Assembly (NCBI GenBank): GCA_947369305.1
Contig: CANBLA010000035.1
Span: 1-8,403 of the forward strand
Source of the DNA: an uncultured Clostridia bacterium
GTDB taxonomy: Bacteria > Bacillota_A > Clostridia > TANB77 > CAG-508
DNA: 8,403 nt
Direction: 5' to 3'
Made by a program: the position numbers and the translations under genes. Under the pieces are notes generated by a model. That model ran no database searches. It saw only the letters and a program-made list of their open reading frames with translations, and was not told the origin of the DNA. Below, piece by piece: positions 1 through 6,044 of this stretch. Numbering within the stretch: the stretch's first letter is position 1; every line of letters starts with the position of its first letter.

Positions 1-170
1 GAAGTGTTTTGAATACTAAATCGACTATTAGTCGTTTGATAATAGCCATCAAATTCACCAGAAATGTGAGAATACATTGCCATCAATAATCCATTTTCTA
101 ATATCACAGATACTGCAAAAAAACCAATGATTAATAGTACATATATTAAAAATGTCTTCATTCTATTCAT
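1..170 (-). CDS. Small membrane-anchored protein, N-terminal part (runs off the left edge)
   Basis: Only the first 56 residues are in the window. The reading frame is open from ATG at 170 to position 1. The protein starts with a short basic stretch (MNRMK), then a hydrophobic segment of about 18 residues (around 6-24: FLIYVLLIIGFFAVSVIL). This looks like an uncleaved signal anchor or signal peptide. A polar, probably extracytoplasmic part follows (SGEFDGYYQTTNSRF). A purine-rich Shine-Dalgarno (AGAGGAA, around 188-182) and a consensus promoter at 203-231 lie just upstream and support the start. ATG at 161 is an alternative start three codons in. The overall look recalls small anchored hypothetical proteins of Clostridia, but I do not recognise a named family. 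It contains no in-frame CGG in the visible part. It lies downstream of the lemA-TPM terminator, so it is a separate transcription unit. Confidence 0.7.
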   Translation of the reverse strand, partial: MNRMKTFLIYVLLIIGFFAVSVILENGLLMAMYSHISGEFDGYYQTTNSRFSIQNT

Positions 171-202
171 TTTGATTACCATTCCTCTTTATTTTCTTTA
201 TC

Positions 203-231
203 ATTATACACTAGAAAAATTAATTTGTAAA
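203..231 (-). promoter_or_regulatory. Sigma-A promoter of the left-edge membrane protein gene
   Basis: On the minus strand TTTACA (231-226) and TATAAT (208-203) are separated by 17 nt. The -10 is perfect and the -35 matches five of six. The gene's ATG follows 33 nt downstream. Confidence 0.75.
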
Positions 232-252
232 CCTATTTATTTTAAAAAAATA

Positions 253-278
253 AAACCATACTTTTATTGGTATGGTTT
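253..278 (-). terminator. Intrinsic terminator of the lemA-TPM operon
   Basis: A 9-bp perfect stem (AAACCATAC pairing with GTATGGTTT) closes an 8-nt loop. On the minus strand it is followed by TTATTTTTTT, a good U-tract. It begins 7 nt after the stop codon used by the frameshifted TPM reading frame (288-286), so it fits the longer product well. Confidence 0.85.
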
Positions 279-285
279 CAAAATA

Positions 286-1135
286 TCAAAAACTTCTAGA
301 ACTTCCGTCCACCTCCAGAAGAGCCTCCGTTTGATGAACCGGCTAATAAGATCCAATCTCCAATCAACCCAATAGCATATCCTATAATTGAACTTACTTT
401 AAAAGCTAGCAAAAGTCCACTCATACTTTTCCAGATAAACTTGAAGAGAATAATTCCTACTATAAAATATAGAACATATACAAATACAAATTTTAAATTA
501 ATCCATCTAGTCAAGGCACCTAAAATAATTGAAATAACAAGTATTGCAAAAATAAACTTTAAATCTGTATCTTTATTTAAATCTGCAAACTCAACTTGAG
601 TATTGATATTTTCCGCACTTTCAATATGGACACCATATTCATTCGAAACTTCCTGTAAAATTGCATTAAATCCATTGCGTATCCCCTCATCCCAATTGTT
701 ATTTTTTAAATAAGGAATGATATACTCATCTTGGATTCTCCCTGTTTTAGCATCGTTTAATCTGCCTTCTAATCCATAACCAACTTCTACACGAAACTGT
801 CTTTCTTCTAATGCTAATAACAACAGTACCCCATTATTTTTTGTTTTGTCTCCAATGCCAAACTTTCTAAAGAGCTCCGTTGCATACTCTTCTAGAGAAT
901 CCCCTTCTAAATTGGGAACTGTCACCACAACAATTTGTGCACCTGTTTTATTGTACAGTATTTGGTTCATATTGACAATATAATTCTTTGTATCAGAACT
1001 TAGTAATTTTGCATAATCATTCACATAAAAATTAGAAGTTGGATTAACCATCGCAAAAGTTTTTATACTGAAAATACTAATTAATAATAAACTAATAAAT
1101 ATTTTCTTAATTTTACTTTTACTCGAAACTAACAC
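286..1135 (-). CDS. TPM-domain membrane protein, C-terminus made by +1 shift at CGG
   Basis: TPM domain (PF04536, YgcG/Psb32 family), normally paired with lemA; the family acts at the cell envelope and its exact role in bacteria is unclear. From the chosen start, residues 1-28 form a signal peptide ending KTFA. The TPM domain spans about 31-170 (NPTSNFYVNDYAKLL, TGAQIVVVTV, FRVEVGYGLEGRLND, a typical core). Hydrophobic membrane segments lie in about 194-265, then a Gly/Ser-rich tail. The start is GTG 1135: GGAGG at 1146-1142 precedes it by 6 nt. A longer GTG start at 1159 has no such site. It overlaps lemA by 17 nt, suggesting translational coupling. Read straight, the frame ends RKF-stop at 296 (279 aa). 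Skipping one base at the CGG (307-305) gives GSSRSF-stop at 286 (282 aa), which matches the Gly-rich, Ser-Arg-aromatic ending common in this family. I infer that the shifted product is the real one. Confidence 0.88.
305..307 (-). other. CGG +1 frameshift site 3 (TPM gene)
   Basis: Minus-strand context GGA-CGG-AAG-TTC-TAG. Skipping the C gives GGA-GGA-AGT-TCT-AGA-AGT-TTT-TGA, that is Gly-Gly-Ser-Ser-Arg-Ser-Phe-stop. A GGAGGT stretch lies just upstream, but it encodes the Gly-rich tail and is absent at the other two sites, so it is not a shared stimulator. Confidence 0.75.
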
Positions 1136-1685
1136 TAGGCACCTCCGCACTTCCTTCACTTGCTTGAAAATACTCTATCTGCTCAAATCCAAATAGTCCA
1201 GATAACACATTATTTGGAAATCTTTTTACACTTGTATTAAAGCTTTTTACCACATCATTATAATCTTTTCTAGCAACTGCAATGCGATTTTCTGTACCTG
1301 CCAATTCATCTGATAATTGAATGAAGTTTTGAGATGATTTTAAATCTGGATAATTTTCAACAACTAACATTAATGCATTTAGCGATGTTGTAAGTTCCTC
1401 ATTTGCTTGCGATTTCTCAGCAATGCTATCTGCACTCACTAATTTTGCTCGCGCATCTGTTATTTTCTCAATCACTTCATTTTCGTGTTCTGTATAACCC
1501 TTTACTGTACTGACTAAATTGGGAATCAAATCTGCTCTTCTCTGTAACATAACATCTAAATTTGAATAGGCATTTTGCACATTCTCCTGCTTAGTAATAA
1601 GTCCATTATAACCACTAATTAACGAAATTCCTATTATGACAATTAGAATAATTACAATCATTAAACCTAAATTTCCTCTTTTCAT
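1119..1685 (-). CDS. lemA: LemA family protein
   Basis: 188-residue LemA family protein (PF04011): an N-terminal membrane anchor followed by a helical bundle. Residues 8-24 are a hydrophobic segment (LMIVIILIVIIGISLIS). The family signature follows at about 39-64 (AYSNLDVMLQRRADLIPNL, then VKGY), and the ending runs through FPNNVLSGLFGF (156-167). Length is normal for the family. ATG 1685 is chosen because AAGGGAG (1697-1691) lies 5 nt upstream. An in-frame ATG 24 codons further up would start upstream of the promoter's -10 and is not credible. It is the first gene of a two-gene operon with the TPM gene, a very common pairing. LemA proteins are linked to the envelope, but a biochemical function is not settled. 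Confidence 0.95.
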   Translation of the reverse strand: MKRGNLGLMIVIILIVIIGISLISGYNGLITKQENVQNAYSNLDVMLQRRADLIPNLVSTVKGYTEHENEVIEKITDARAKLVSADSIAEKSQANEELTTSLNALMLVVENYPDLKSSQNFIQLSDELAGTENRIAVARKDYNDVVKSFNTSVKRFPNNVLSGLFGFEQIEYFQASEGSAEVPSVSFE

Positions 1686-1728
1686 TTTTTCTCCCTTCTT
1701 TGATTTTATTTTTATATAATACATTTTT

Positions 1729-1757
1729 AGTATAACCATAAAGATAAAACTTGTCAA
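1729..1757 (-). promoter_or_regulatory. Sigma-A promoter of lemA-TPM
   Basis: TTGACA (1757-1752), 17-nt spacer, TATACT (1734-1729), near-perfect consensus. It is divergent from the M23 promoter; the two -35 boxes are 27 bp apart across a pure A/T stretch. Confidence 0.9.
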
Positions 1758-1784
1758 ATTTTTTAAATTTTTTTAATTTAGTAC

Positions 1785-1814
1785 TTGACATTTAACGTCA
1801 CTATCTGTTATACT
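1785..1814 (+). promoter_or_regulatory. Sigma-A promoter of the M23 peptidase gene
   Basis: TTGACA (1785-1790) and TATACT (1809-1814) with an 18-nt spacer. Read as TTATAC, the spacer is 17. Transcription would start near 1821, giving an unusually long leader of about 160 nt before the M23 ATG. Confidence 0.8.
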
Positions 1815-1871
1815 GTGGTTGTGTGTGAAAGAAAATTTTTGTTTAAATTTTTTCTTTTGTTTTTCTTCTTT

Positions 1872-1907
1872 AGCATGTAAATGTTGAGAAAATAGCATTT
1901 ACATGCT
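1872..1907 (+). terminator. Leader hairpin, possible attenuator or small-RNA terminator
   Basis: Perfect 12-bp inverted repeat (AGCATGTAAATG at 1872-1883, CATTTACATGCT at 1896-1907) around a 12-nt loop, followed by TTGTTTATTTATT, an interrupted U-tract. It lies between the M23 promoter and gene. It could stop most transcripts at about 95 nt, protect the mRNA 5' end, or be a protein-binding inverted repeat. A smaller 5-bp hairpin (TGTGC-AAATC-GCACA, 1928-1942) follows. No known riboswitch class is recognisable. Confidence 0.5.
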
Positions 1908-1979
1908 TGTTTATTTATTAAAATTTCTGTGCAAATCGCACAAACTTTTCAAGAAATTTATTTTAATTTAGGAGGTTTT

Positions 1980-2557
1980 ATGAAAAAAATTTATTCTAGT
2001 TTTTTTATTCTCTTTTTATTTGTATTCTTTATATCTTGTATTACTACGTTTGTAGTTTATTCTGACGCATCTTTTACAACTTCAAAAACAATATATGATT
2101 TCTCAAACAGCAATTATATTTGGCCTTTACCTAATTATCATACAATTTCATCTCACTTTGGTTTTCGTACTTCACCAACAACAGGCTCCTCTAGCTATCA
2201 TTCTGGAATTGATATTCCAGCACCAGAACGGGACTAAAATTTACTCTGTTTCATCTGGCGTTGTGAGTTTCTTAGGTTTCCAAGGTGCTAATGGATATAC
2301 TATTCAGATCACAAACAACGAAACCATTTTTTCTTATTCTCACATTTCTCCCAAATTTATTATAAAAATTGGCGATTTTATTAACAAAAATCAATTAATT
2401 GCTACGGTTGGTCCTAAATATATTAATACAATTGCAAACAATCCATATCAAGATTTTTCTCGGTCAGCAAACGAACGGAGCAACAACTGGTTGTCATTTA
2501 CATTTTAGTGCAAAAATCGATGGCAATGCCATCGACCCTTTACAGCTATTTCATTAA
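1980..2557 (+). CDS. Secreted M23 peptidase, needs two +1 shifts at CGG
   Basis: M23/LytM-type zinc endopeptidase expected to cut peptidoglycan peptide cross-bridges outside the cell. ATG 1980 follows GGAGG (1971-1975) by 4 nt. Frame 1 (1980-2228, residues 1-83) carries a signal peptide or anchor (about 1-30), the lead-in WPLP/ISSHFGFR, and zinc ligands H74 and D78 in YHSGIDIP. Frame 2 (2230-2460, residues 84-160) starts GTKIYSVSSG and carries H121 in YSHIS. Frame 3 (2462-2557, residues 161-191) holds TNGATTG and the HLHF motif with H172 and H174, then the normal C-terminal DGNAIDP stretch. The 191-residue product is a complete M23 domain with nothing missing. Both joins are single-base skips at an in-frame CGG. 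Without shifting, translation stops at 2237 after 85 residues. The alternative is a twice-frameshifted pseudogene. I consider this less likely because sequence quality is preserved through all three frames and both breaks hit the same rare codon. Confidence 0.85.
2229..2231 (+). other. CGG +1 frameshift site 1 (M23 gene)
   Basis: Context CCA-GAA-CGG-GAC-TAA in the incoming frame. Skipping the C gives GAA-GGG-ACT-AAA (Glu-Gly-Thr-Lys), restoring the usual APxGT turn of M23 domains directly after the HxxxD zinc motif. A stop follows two codons later if no shift occurs. Confidence 0.8.
2461..2463 (+). other. CGG +1 frameshift site 2 (M23 gene)
   Basis: Context TTT-TCT-CGG-TCA in frame 2. Skipping the C gives TCT-GGT-CAG-CAA and leads into TNGATTGxHLHF, the C-terminal active-site strand. 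Staying in frame would read 15 unrelated residues (including another CGG at 2476, which is out of frame after the shift) and stop at 2508. Confidence 0.8.
2512..2535 (-). terminator. Terminator of the efp/zinc-ribbon unit, inside M23 coding sequence
   Basis: An 8-bp GC-rich stem (TCGATGGC, 3-nt loop, GCCATCGA at 2517-2535) is followed on the minus strand by TTTTT (2516-2512). It ends the leftward operon within the last codons of the convergent M23 gene, whose own residues KIDGNAID are encoded by the same bases. On the plus strand there is no U-tract. Confidence 0.7.
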
Positions 2558-2944
2558 TTACATATCATCTTCAAAATTACCCCAATCTAACTCAATAATA
2601 TTTTTACAATCTGGACATTTAATTTCCTTTTTCGAATTGTCAAATTCAATAAAAAAATTGGTATTGCAATACGGGCATTTGATTGGTTCTAAATCTGTAT
2701 CTTCTGCGTCTTCCTCATCTTGAAACATTTCATTATCTAATTTTTGCATTGCATTTTCTAAGGTATCCAACCTAAGTTCACAAATTGCTACTTTCTGTTT
2801 ATAAACAGATTCTAGTCTTTCTAATTCATCCAAATATGTCATTGTCAACTCCATTAGTTGCGACTTCGCAAGCGCTAAGTCTCTTTTACTTTCCATATTC
2901 CCCTCTAAATTTTTAATGACTTCTTTAAATTTATCATTTAGCAT
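2558..2944 (-). CDS. CD1247-like coiled-coil zinc-ribbon protein
   Basis: 128-residue cytoplasmic protein. The first two thirds are strongly helical and charged, probably coiled coil (about 1-75, with LERLESVYKQKVAICELRLDT). An acidic linker (75-86, DEEDAEDTDLEP) leads to a C-terminal zinc ribbon with CPYC (90-93) and CPDC (110-113), four cysteines spaced to bind one zinc. It resembles the clostridial CD1247 N-terminal domain family often found near efp; its function is unknown to me, and a role in nucleic-acid or protein contacts is only suggested by the ribbon. ATG 2944 follows AGGAAGG (2959-2953) by 8 nt. An overlapping ATG at 2948 is in another frame and hits a stop at once. It lies 48 nt after efp without a convincing promoter, so it is probably co-transcribed. 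Its stop touches the M23 stop. Confidence 0.85.
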   Translation of the reverse strand: MLNDKFKEVIKNLEGNMESKRDLALAKSQLMELTMTYLDELERLESVYKQKVAICELRLDTLENAMQKLDNEMFQDEEDAEDTDLEPIKCPYCNTNFFIEFDNSKKEIKCPDCKNIIELDWGNFEDDM

Positions 2945-2992
2945 TCATATATCCTTCCTCTCTTCACTTAAACTGTCAATTCTTATTTGTAA

Positions 2993-3559
2993 CTAGATTC
3001 TTTCCATATATTCACCAGTTCTTGTATCAATTCTAATTTTATCTCCTATGTTTACAAATAATGGAACTGAAATTTCTAAACCATTTTCTAATGTTGCTGG
3101 TTTGCCAGATGTTGTAGTTGTGTTACCGCTAAAACCTGGTTCTGTGTAAGTAACTTCCAATTCTACAAACATTGGTGGCTCTACTGCAAAAACTTTTCCT
3201 TTAAAAGCTAGCATACTAACATTCATATTCTCTTTAATGTATTTTAAAGCATCTCCAATTTGTTCCTTATTTAAAGGCATTTGGTCGTATGTATTATTGT
3301 CCATAAAATAGTACAATTCACCATCATTATATAAATATTGCATATCTCTTTTTTCGATTTCAGCTCCTTGCAATTTTTCAGATGGATTAAAGGTTCTTTC
3401 CAAAACAGCACCAGTAATCACATTTTTCATTTTTACACGTACAAAAGCTGCTCCTTTTCCCGGTTTTACATGTTGGAATTCTACTACTCTAAATACATTA
3501 TTATCTAATTCAAATGTTGTTCCATTTCTTAAATCTCCTGCCATATAAACATCAGCCAT
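2993..3559 (-). CDS. efp: Translation elongation factor P
   Basis: EF-P enters the ribosomal E site and rescues ribosomes stalled at runs of proline. The 188-residue length is standard. The N-terminal KOW-like domain (1-65) carries the loop [10 protein letters not shown] with K35 at the tip, the position that is modified or acts near the peptidyl-transferase centre in the family. The OB domain follows (about 66-125), and the C-terminal domain ends with [21 protein letters not shown], the typical family ending. ATG 3559 is preceded by GAGG (3571-3568) with 8-nt spacing; an upstream in-frame ATG at 3613 lies on top of the promoter -10 region and is rejected. It has its own strong promoter although it follows pepP by 78 nt, so it can be expressed apart from the upstream genes. 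No in-frame CGG. Confidence 0.98.
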   Translation of the reverse strand: MADVYMAGDLRNGTTFELDNNVFRVVEFQHVKPGKGAAFVRVKMKNVITGAVLERTFNPSEKLQGAEIEKRDMQYLYNDGELYYFMDNNTYDQMPLNKEQIGDALKYIKENMNVSMLAFKGKVFAVEPPMFVELEVTYTEPGFSGNTTTTSGKPATLENGLEISVPLFVNIGDKIRIDTRTGEYMERI

Positions 3560-3601
3560 AATTTTTACCTCATTTCTTCTCTTTTTATTTTTAACTTTGA
3601 T

Positions 3602-3630
3602 ATTATACCACATAAGCTTTTACAAATCAA
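3602..3630 (-). promoter_or_regulatory. Sigma-A promoter of efp
   Basis: TTGATT (3630-3625), 17-nt spacer, perfect TATAAT (3607-3602). It fills the gap between the pepP stop and the efp start; the predicted start of transcription is about 35 nt before the efp ATG. Confidence 0.85.
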
Positions 3631-3637
3631 GTCTTTT

Positions 3638-4720
3638 TTATGCATTCATTTTATCTTTTAAATTTACGATACTATATTCTTTTCCAGTTTTACCCAAATT
3701 TATACATGAATTTTTCGTAATCAAAAAAGTATCTTCCACTCTCATGCCAAATCTGCCTGTTTTATAGATGCCTGGCTCAATAGCAATAACTGAATTCTCC
3801 TTTAAATATGAATCTGTTTTGGAACTTAAAACAGGCTCCTCATGAATACTAAGTCCAACTCCATGACCAAAAGCATGTGCTACTTCAAAATTTTTCAAGC
3901 GATAATCCACTTCTCGATTTTTGATAATTTGTTTCATATTTGCACCATCTTTAAAGCTCTCCACAATTTTCTCTTGTTGCTCTAATATAAAATGATACCC
4001 ATCTTCATACTCATTTTTCATATAGTCCACAAAAATAATTCTTGAAAAATCTGAACAATATCCCTTATATTTTGCTCCCATATCCAGTTGAATGATATCA
4101 CCTGATTGTAAAGCTCGATTTGTAGGCACAGCATGTGGCATTGAAGTATTTTCGCCAAATGCTACAATCAAGTCAAATGCTAATCCATCTGCCCCATTTT
4201 CAATCATAAACCTTTCGATTTCAAAGCTAAGTTCTTTTTCTGTTATACCATAGTGCAAAATTTCCTTCGCATATTCAAAAGCATGTTCTGTTATTTCACA
4301 TGCTTTTTTTATTAGCTTTATCTCATCTTCATCTTTTACCATGCGATGATTTTCAATAATTCCCTCTGTTTCTACTAAATTTACTTGATATCTTTGTAAG
4401 TATTTTTTATATGTTTCATATGTCACATATTTTTCCTCAAATCCAATATCATTAGAACACATGAAAAATCCCTCATAATCAAATTTGCTTAAAGTTCGTA
4501 TATCATAAGCAACAATTTCGTCATCAATCGTTAGTTTCTTGTTAACACTTTCAATATAGCGCGTATCTGTAATAAAGACATTTTCCTTTGGTGCAATAAT
4601 AAAAATGCCCTCTTCTTCTAATCCTGTTAAATAACGCACATTTATCGGATTTGATACAATCATACCACCTAATTCCATAGATTTTAATTGATCTCTAAGC
4701 CATTTTATTCGTATGTTCAT
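3638..4720 (-). CDS. pepP: M24 family Xaa-Pro aminopeptidase
   Basis: Cytoplasmic dinuclear-metal aminopeptidase of the M24B family, expected to remove an N-terminal residue in front of proline. 360 residues, normal length. The N-terminal creatinase-type domain (about 1-125, with SNPINVRYLTG near 23-33) precedes the pita-bread catalytic domain. All five metal ligands are present: D213 and D224 (QLDMGAKYKGYCSDFSR), H286 (AFGHGVGLSIHE), E315 (EPGIY) and E329 (MRVEDTF). H196 (MPHAV) is the usual substrate-side histidine. ATG 4720 has AGGAGGTG at 4732-4725. The prepilin peptidase stop is only 13 nt upstream, so they share a transcript. The pairing with EF-P is common in Firmicutes; both handle proline-containing chains, but a functional link is inference. 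Confidence 0.96.
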   Translation of the reverse strand: MNIRIKWLRDQLKSMELGGMIVSNPINVRYLTGLEEEGIFIIAPKENVFITDTRYIESVNKKLTIDDEIVAYDIRTLSKFDYEGFFMCSNDIGFEEKYVTYETYKKYLQRYQVNLVETEGIIENHRMVKDEDEIKLIKKACEITEHAFEYAKEILHYGITEKELSFEIERFMIENGADGLAFDLIVAFGENTSMPHAVPTNRALQSGDIIQLDMGAKYKGYCSDFSRIIFVDYMKNEYEDGYHFILEQQEKIVESFKDGANMKQIIKNREVDYRLKNFEVAHAFGHGVGLSIHEEPVLSSKTDSYLKENSVIAIEPGIYKTGRFGMRVEDTFLITKNSCINLGKTGKEYSIVNLKDKMNA

Positions 4721-4733
4721 AAAACACCTCCTT

Positions 4734-5510
4734 TTATAAGATACTCAAAATTCTATCACTAATTCCCTTACATAAAGTCATAAAAGCTATGAATACTGCA
4801 TTTGTTGGTAAAAAAATGCACGCAACTGCTCCCATTACTAAAAATGGCCCAAATGGCATATATTCATCATCACTTTTTAAAATTAAATTACGCACTAACA
4901 ACACAATTACAGAAACAATAGCACCAATAAAGAATGCCAATAATGAGATTTGAGCAATTTGGCTTACACCAAAGTATAGACCAATCGCTCCCATAAATTT
5001 CACATCTCCTAATCCCATTGCCTCTTTTCCTGCAATTAACCCACCAAGTAATGTAATTATGCCAAAAATCCCAACACCCGTTAGCATTCCAAGTAACATA
5101 TCTTTTGCTATATTTATATTATTAATTCCATACACAAATGTGAATAGTAATCCAATTTCAAAAATCGTCATATTTAATCGATTTGGTATAATTCGATGTC
5201 GTAAATCTATCATAAAAGAACTCGCTAACATCGGCATTAAAACCATAAATTTGATCAAATCTAAATTCTGCATAAATGTCTTCCCAATACCAAATTTATA
5301 TAATAATGCAACATACAGAATTACCATAAAAATCATACAAATATAATTTTTTTCCAATCCTTTTTTGTTGTACTCAAAAAACTCTTTTGAGACTACCGTT
5401 TTTCCTTCTGGTAACCTCATATTCATCCATGCTACCATTTTCCCTACGAATAATGCAATTATTCCAATTATTACATAGACTAAAACATGTGTATTATTAC
5501 GATCATACAT
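4734..5510 (-). CDS. A24 family prepilin peptidase
   Basis: Membrane aspartyl protease of the A24 (PilD/GspO) family that trims type IV pilin-like leaders on the cytoplasmic side. 258 residues with several hydrophobic segments. The two catalytic aspartates are present: D102 in SFMIDLRHRIIPN and D169 in the GLGDVKF motif (GxGD). The MPFGPFL motif (218-224) is also typical. The segment between helix 1 and D102 (MNMRLPEG) is short and lacks the CPxC pairs of bifunctional enzymes, so it probably only cleaves and does not also methylate. No pilin or assembly genes are in the window, so its substrates lie elsewhere. ATG 5510 is 3 nt after the yqeG stop and its Shine-Dalgarno (AGAGG) is within the last yqeG codons, consistent with coupled translation. 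Confidence 0.94.
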   Translation of the reverse strand: MYDRNNTHVLVYVIIGIIALFVGKMVAWMNMRLPEGKTVVSKEFFEYNKKGLEKNYICMIFMVILYVALLYKFGIGKTFMQNLDLIKFMVLMPMLASSFMIDLRHRIIPNRLNMTIFEIGLLFTFVYGINNINIAKDMLLGMLTGVGIFGIITLLGGLIAGKEAMGLGDVKFMGAIGLYFGVSQIAQISLLAFFIGAIVSVIVLLVRNLILKSDDEYMPFGPFLVMGAVACIFLPTNAVFIAFMTLCKGISDRILSIL

Positions 5511-5513
5511 TTT

Positions 5514-6020
5514 TTATTCCTCTTTCTTCTTTTGTTCTTTTACATACGATTTTATGATAAATTCCTCGATAGGTCTTTTTAATCTTGTTACCCAAATATC
5601 CTTTTTAGCAATTGGATTCACCAAAATAGAAAACATCTTACTTCGATTAGCCCCAATAACATCTGTAAAGATTTGATCTCCAATTACGGCAATTTTACAA
5701 GCTTCTAAGCCCAATTGCATCCTTGCTCTTTCAAATCCTCTTTTTAGCGGTTTGGTTGCAAAATAGATATATGGTACTTCTAAAGTATCTGCCACCATTT
5801 TCACTTTGTCCACTTTATTACTATTAGACAAAATAATACATCTAATACCTGCTTCCTTTATCTCATAAATCCATTCTTTGGCTCCTGTAAGTAACTTTCG
5901 ATTAAAGTCAATTAAGGTATTATCTACATCTAATATGATTCCCTTTATATCATTTTCTTCTAATAAATTAGGTGTTATATCTGTGACTTTGTCACAATAA
6001 TAATCTGGATAAATAACCAT
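5514..6020 (-). CDS. yqeG: YqeG family HAD-IIIA phosphatase
   Basis: 168-residue cytoplasmic HAD-superfamily phosphatase of the YqeG type. Motif I is DVDNTL with the nucleophile D31 and acid/base D33. Motif II is ILSNSN (S65). K90 (ATKPLKRG) fits motif III, and D115/D120 in VIGDQIFTDV form the metal-binding motif IV. The start YPDYYCDKVTDI is typical of the family. Physiological substrate is not established; members are widespread in Firmicutes. ATG 6020 follows an AAAGGAA site with about 7-nt spacing. It is the first gene of the leftward unit and has a consensus promoter directly upstream. No in-frame CGG. Confidence 0.95.
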   Translation of the reverse strand: MVIYPDYYCDKVTDITPNLLEENDIKGIILDVDNTLIDFNRKLLTGAKEWIYEIKEAGIRCIILSNSNKVDKVKMVADTLEVPYIYFATKPLKRGFERARMQLGLEACKIAVIGDQIFTDVIGANRSKMFSILVNPIAKKDIWVTRLKRPIEEFIIKSYVKEQKKKEE

Positions 6021-6044
6021 AAATTTTTCCTTTCCATCATCTAT

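Noticed and set aside
308..320. prfB-like Shine-Dalgarno stimulator (GGAGGT before the TPM CGG)
   Set aside because: It is made of Gly codons of the tail, and neither M23 site has anything similar.
127..375. Plus-strand open frame of 82 codons
   Set aside because: It lies across the opposite-strand membrane gene, a promoter, a terminator and the TPM 3' end, and has no RBS or family resemblance.
1821..1979. c-di-AMP (ydaO-type) riboswitch in front of the cell-wall hydrolase
   Set aside because: The leader lacks the conserved multi-helix core and is mostly U-rich; only simple hairpins are present.
305..2463. Sequencing or assembly errors adding a C
   Set aside because: None of the sites is a homopolymer of C, the three contexts differ, and random insertions would not create the same rare codon three times while sparing about 2,560 others. 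Not excludable without reads.
305..2463. CGG reassigned to another amino acid in the normal frame
   Set aside because: Reading on in frame meets a stop within 2 to 15 codons and loses conserved motifs, so a sense reassignment alone does not explain the sites.
1980..2557. M23 gene as an ordinary pseudogene
   Set aside because: Conserved motifs and active-site residues are intact in all three frames, there are no other lesions, the promoter and RBS are strong, and both breaks fall on the only CGG codons in the gene. A similar break occurs in an unrelated gene.
2508..2723. Plus-strand open frame of 71 codons
   Set aside because: It is the mirror of the zinc-ribbon gene and the tail of the M23 gene in another frame; Ser-rich low-complexity translation.
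2974..2979. TTGACA as a promoter for the zinc-ribbon gene
   Set aside because: No acceptable -10 box at 16-18 nt; the spacing lands on the gene's Shine-Dalgarno region.
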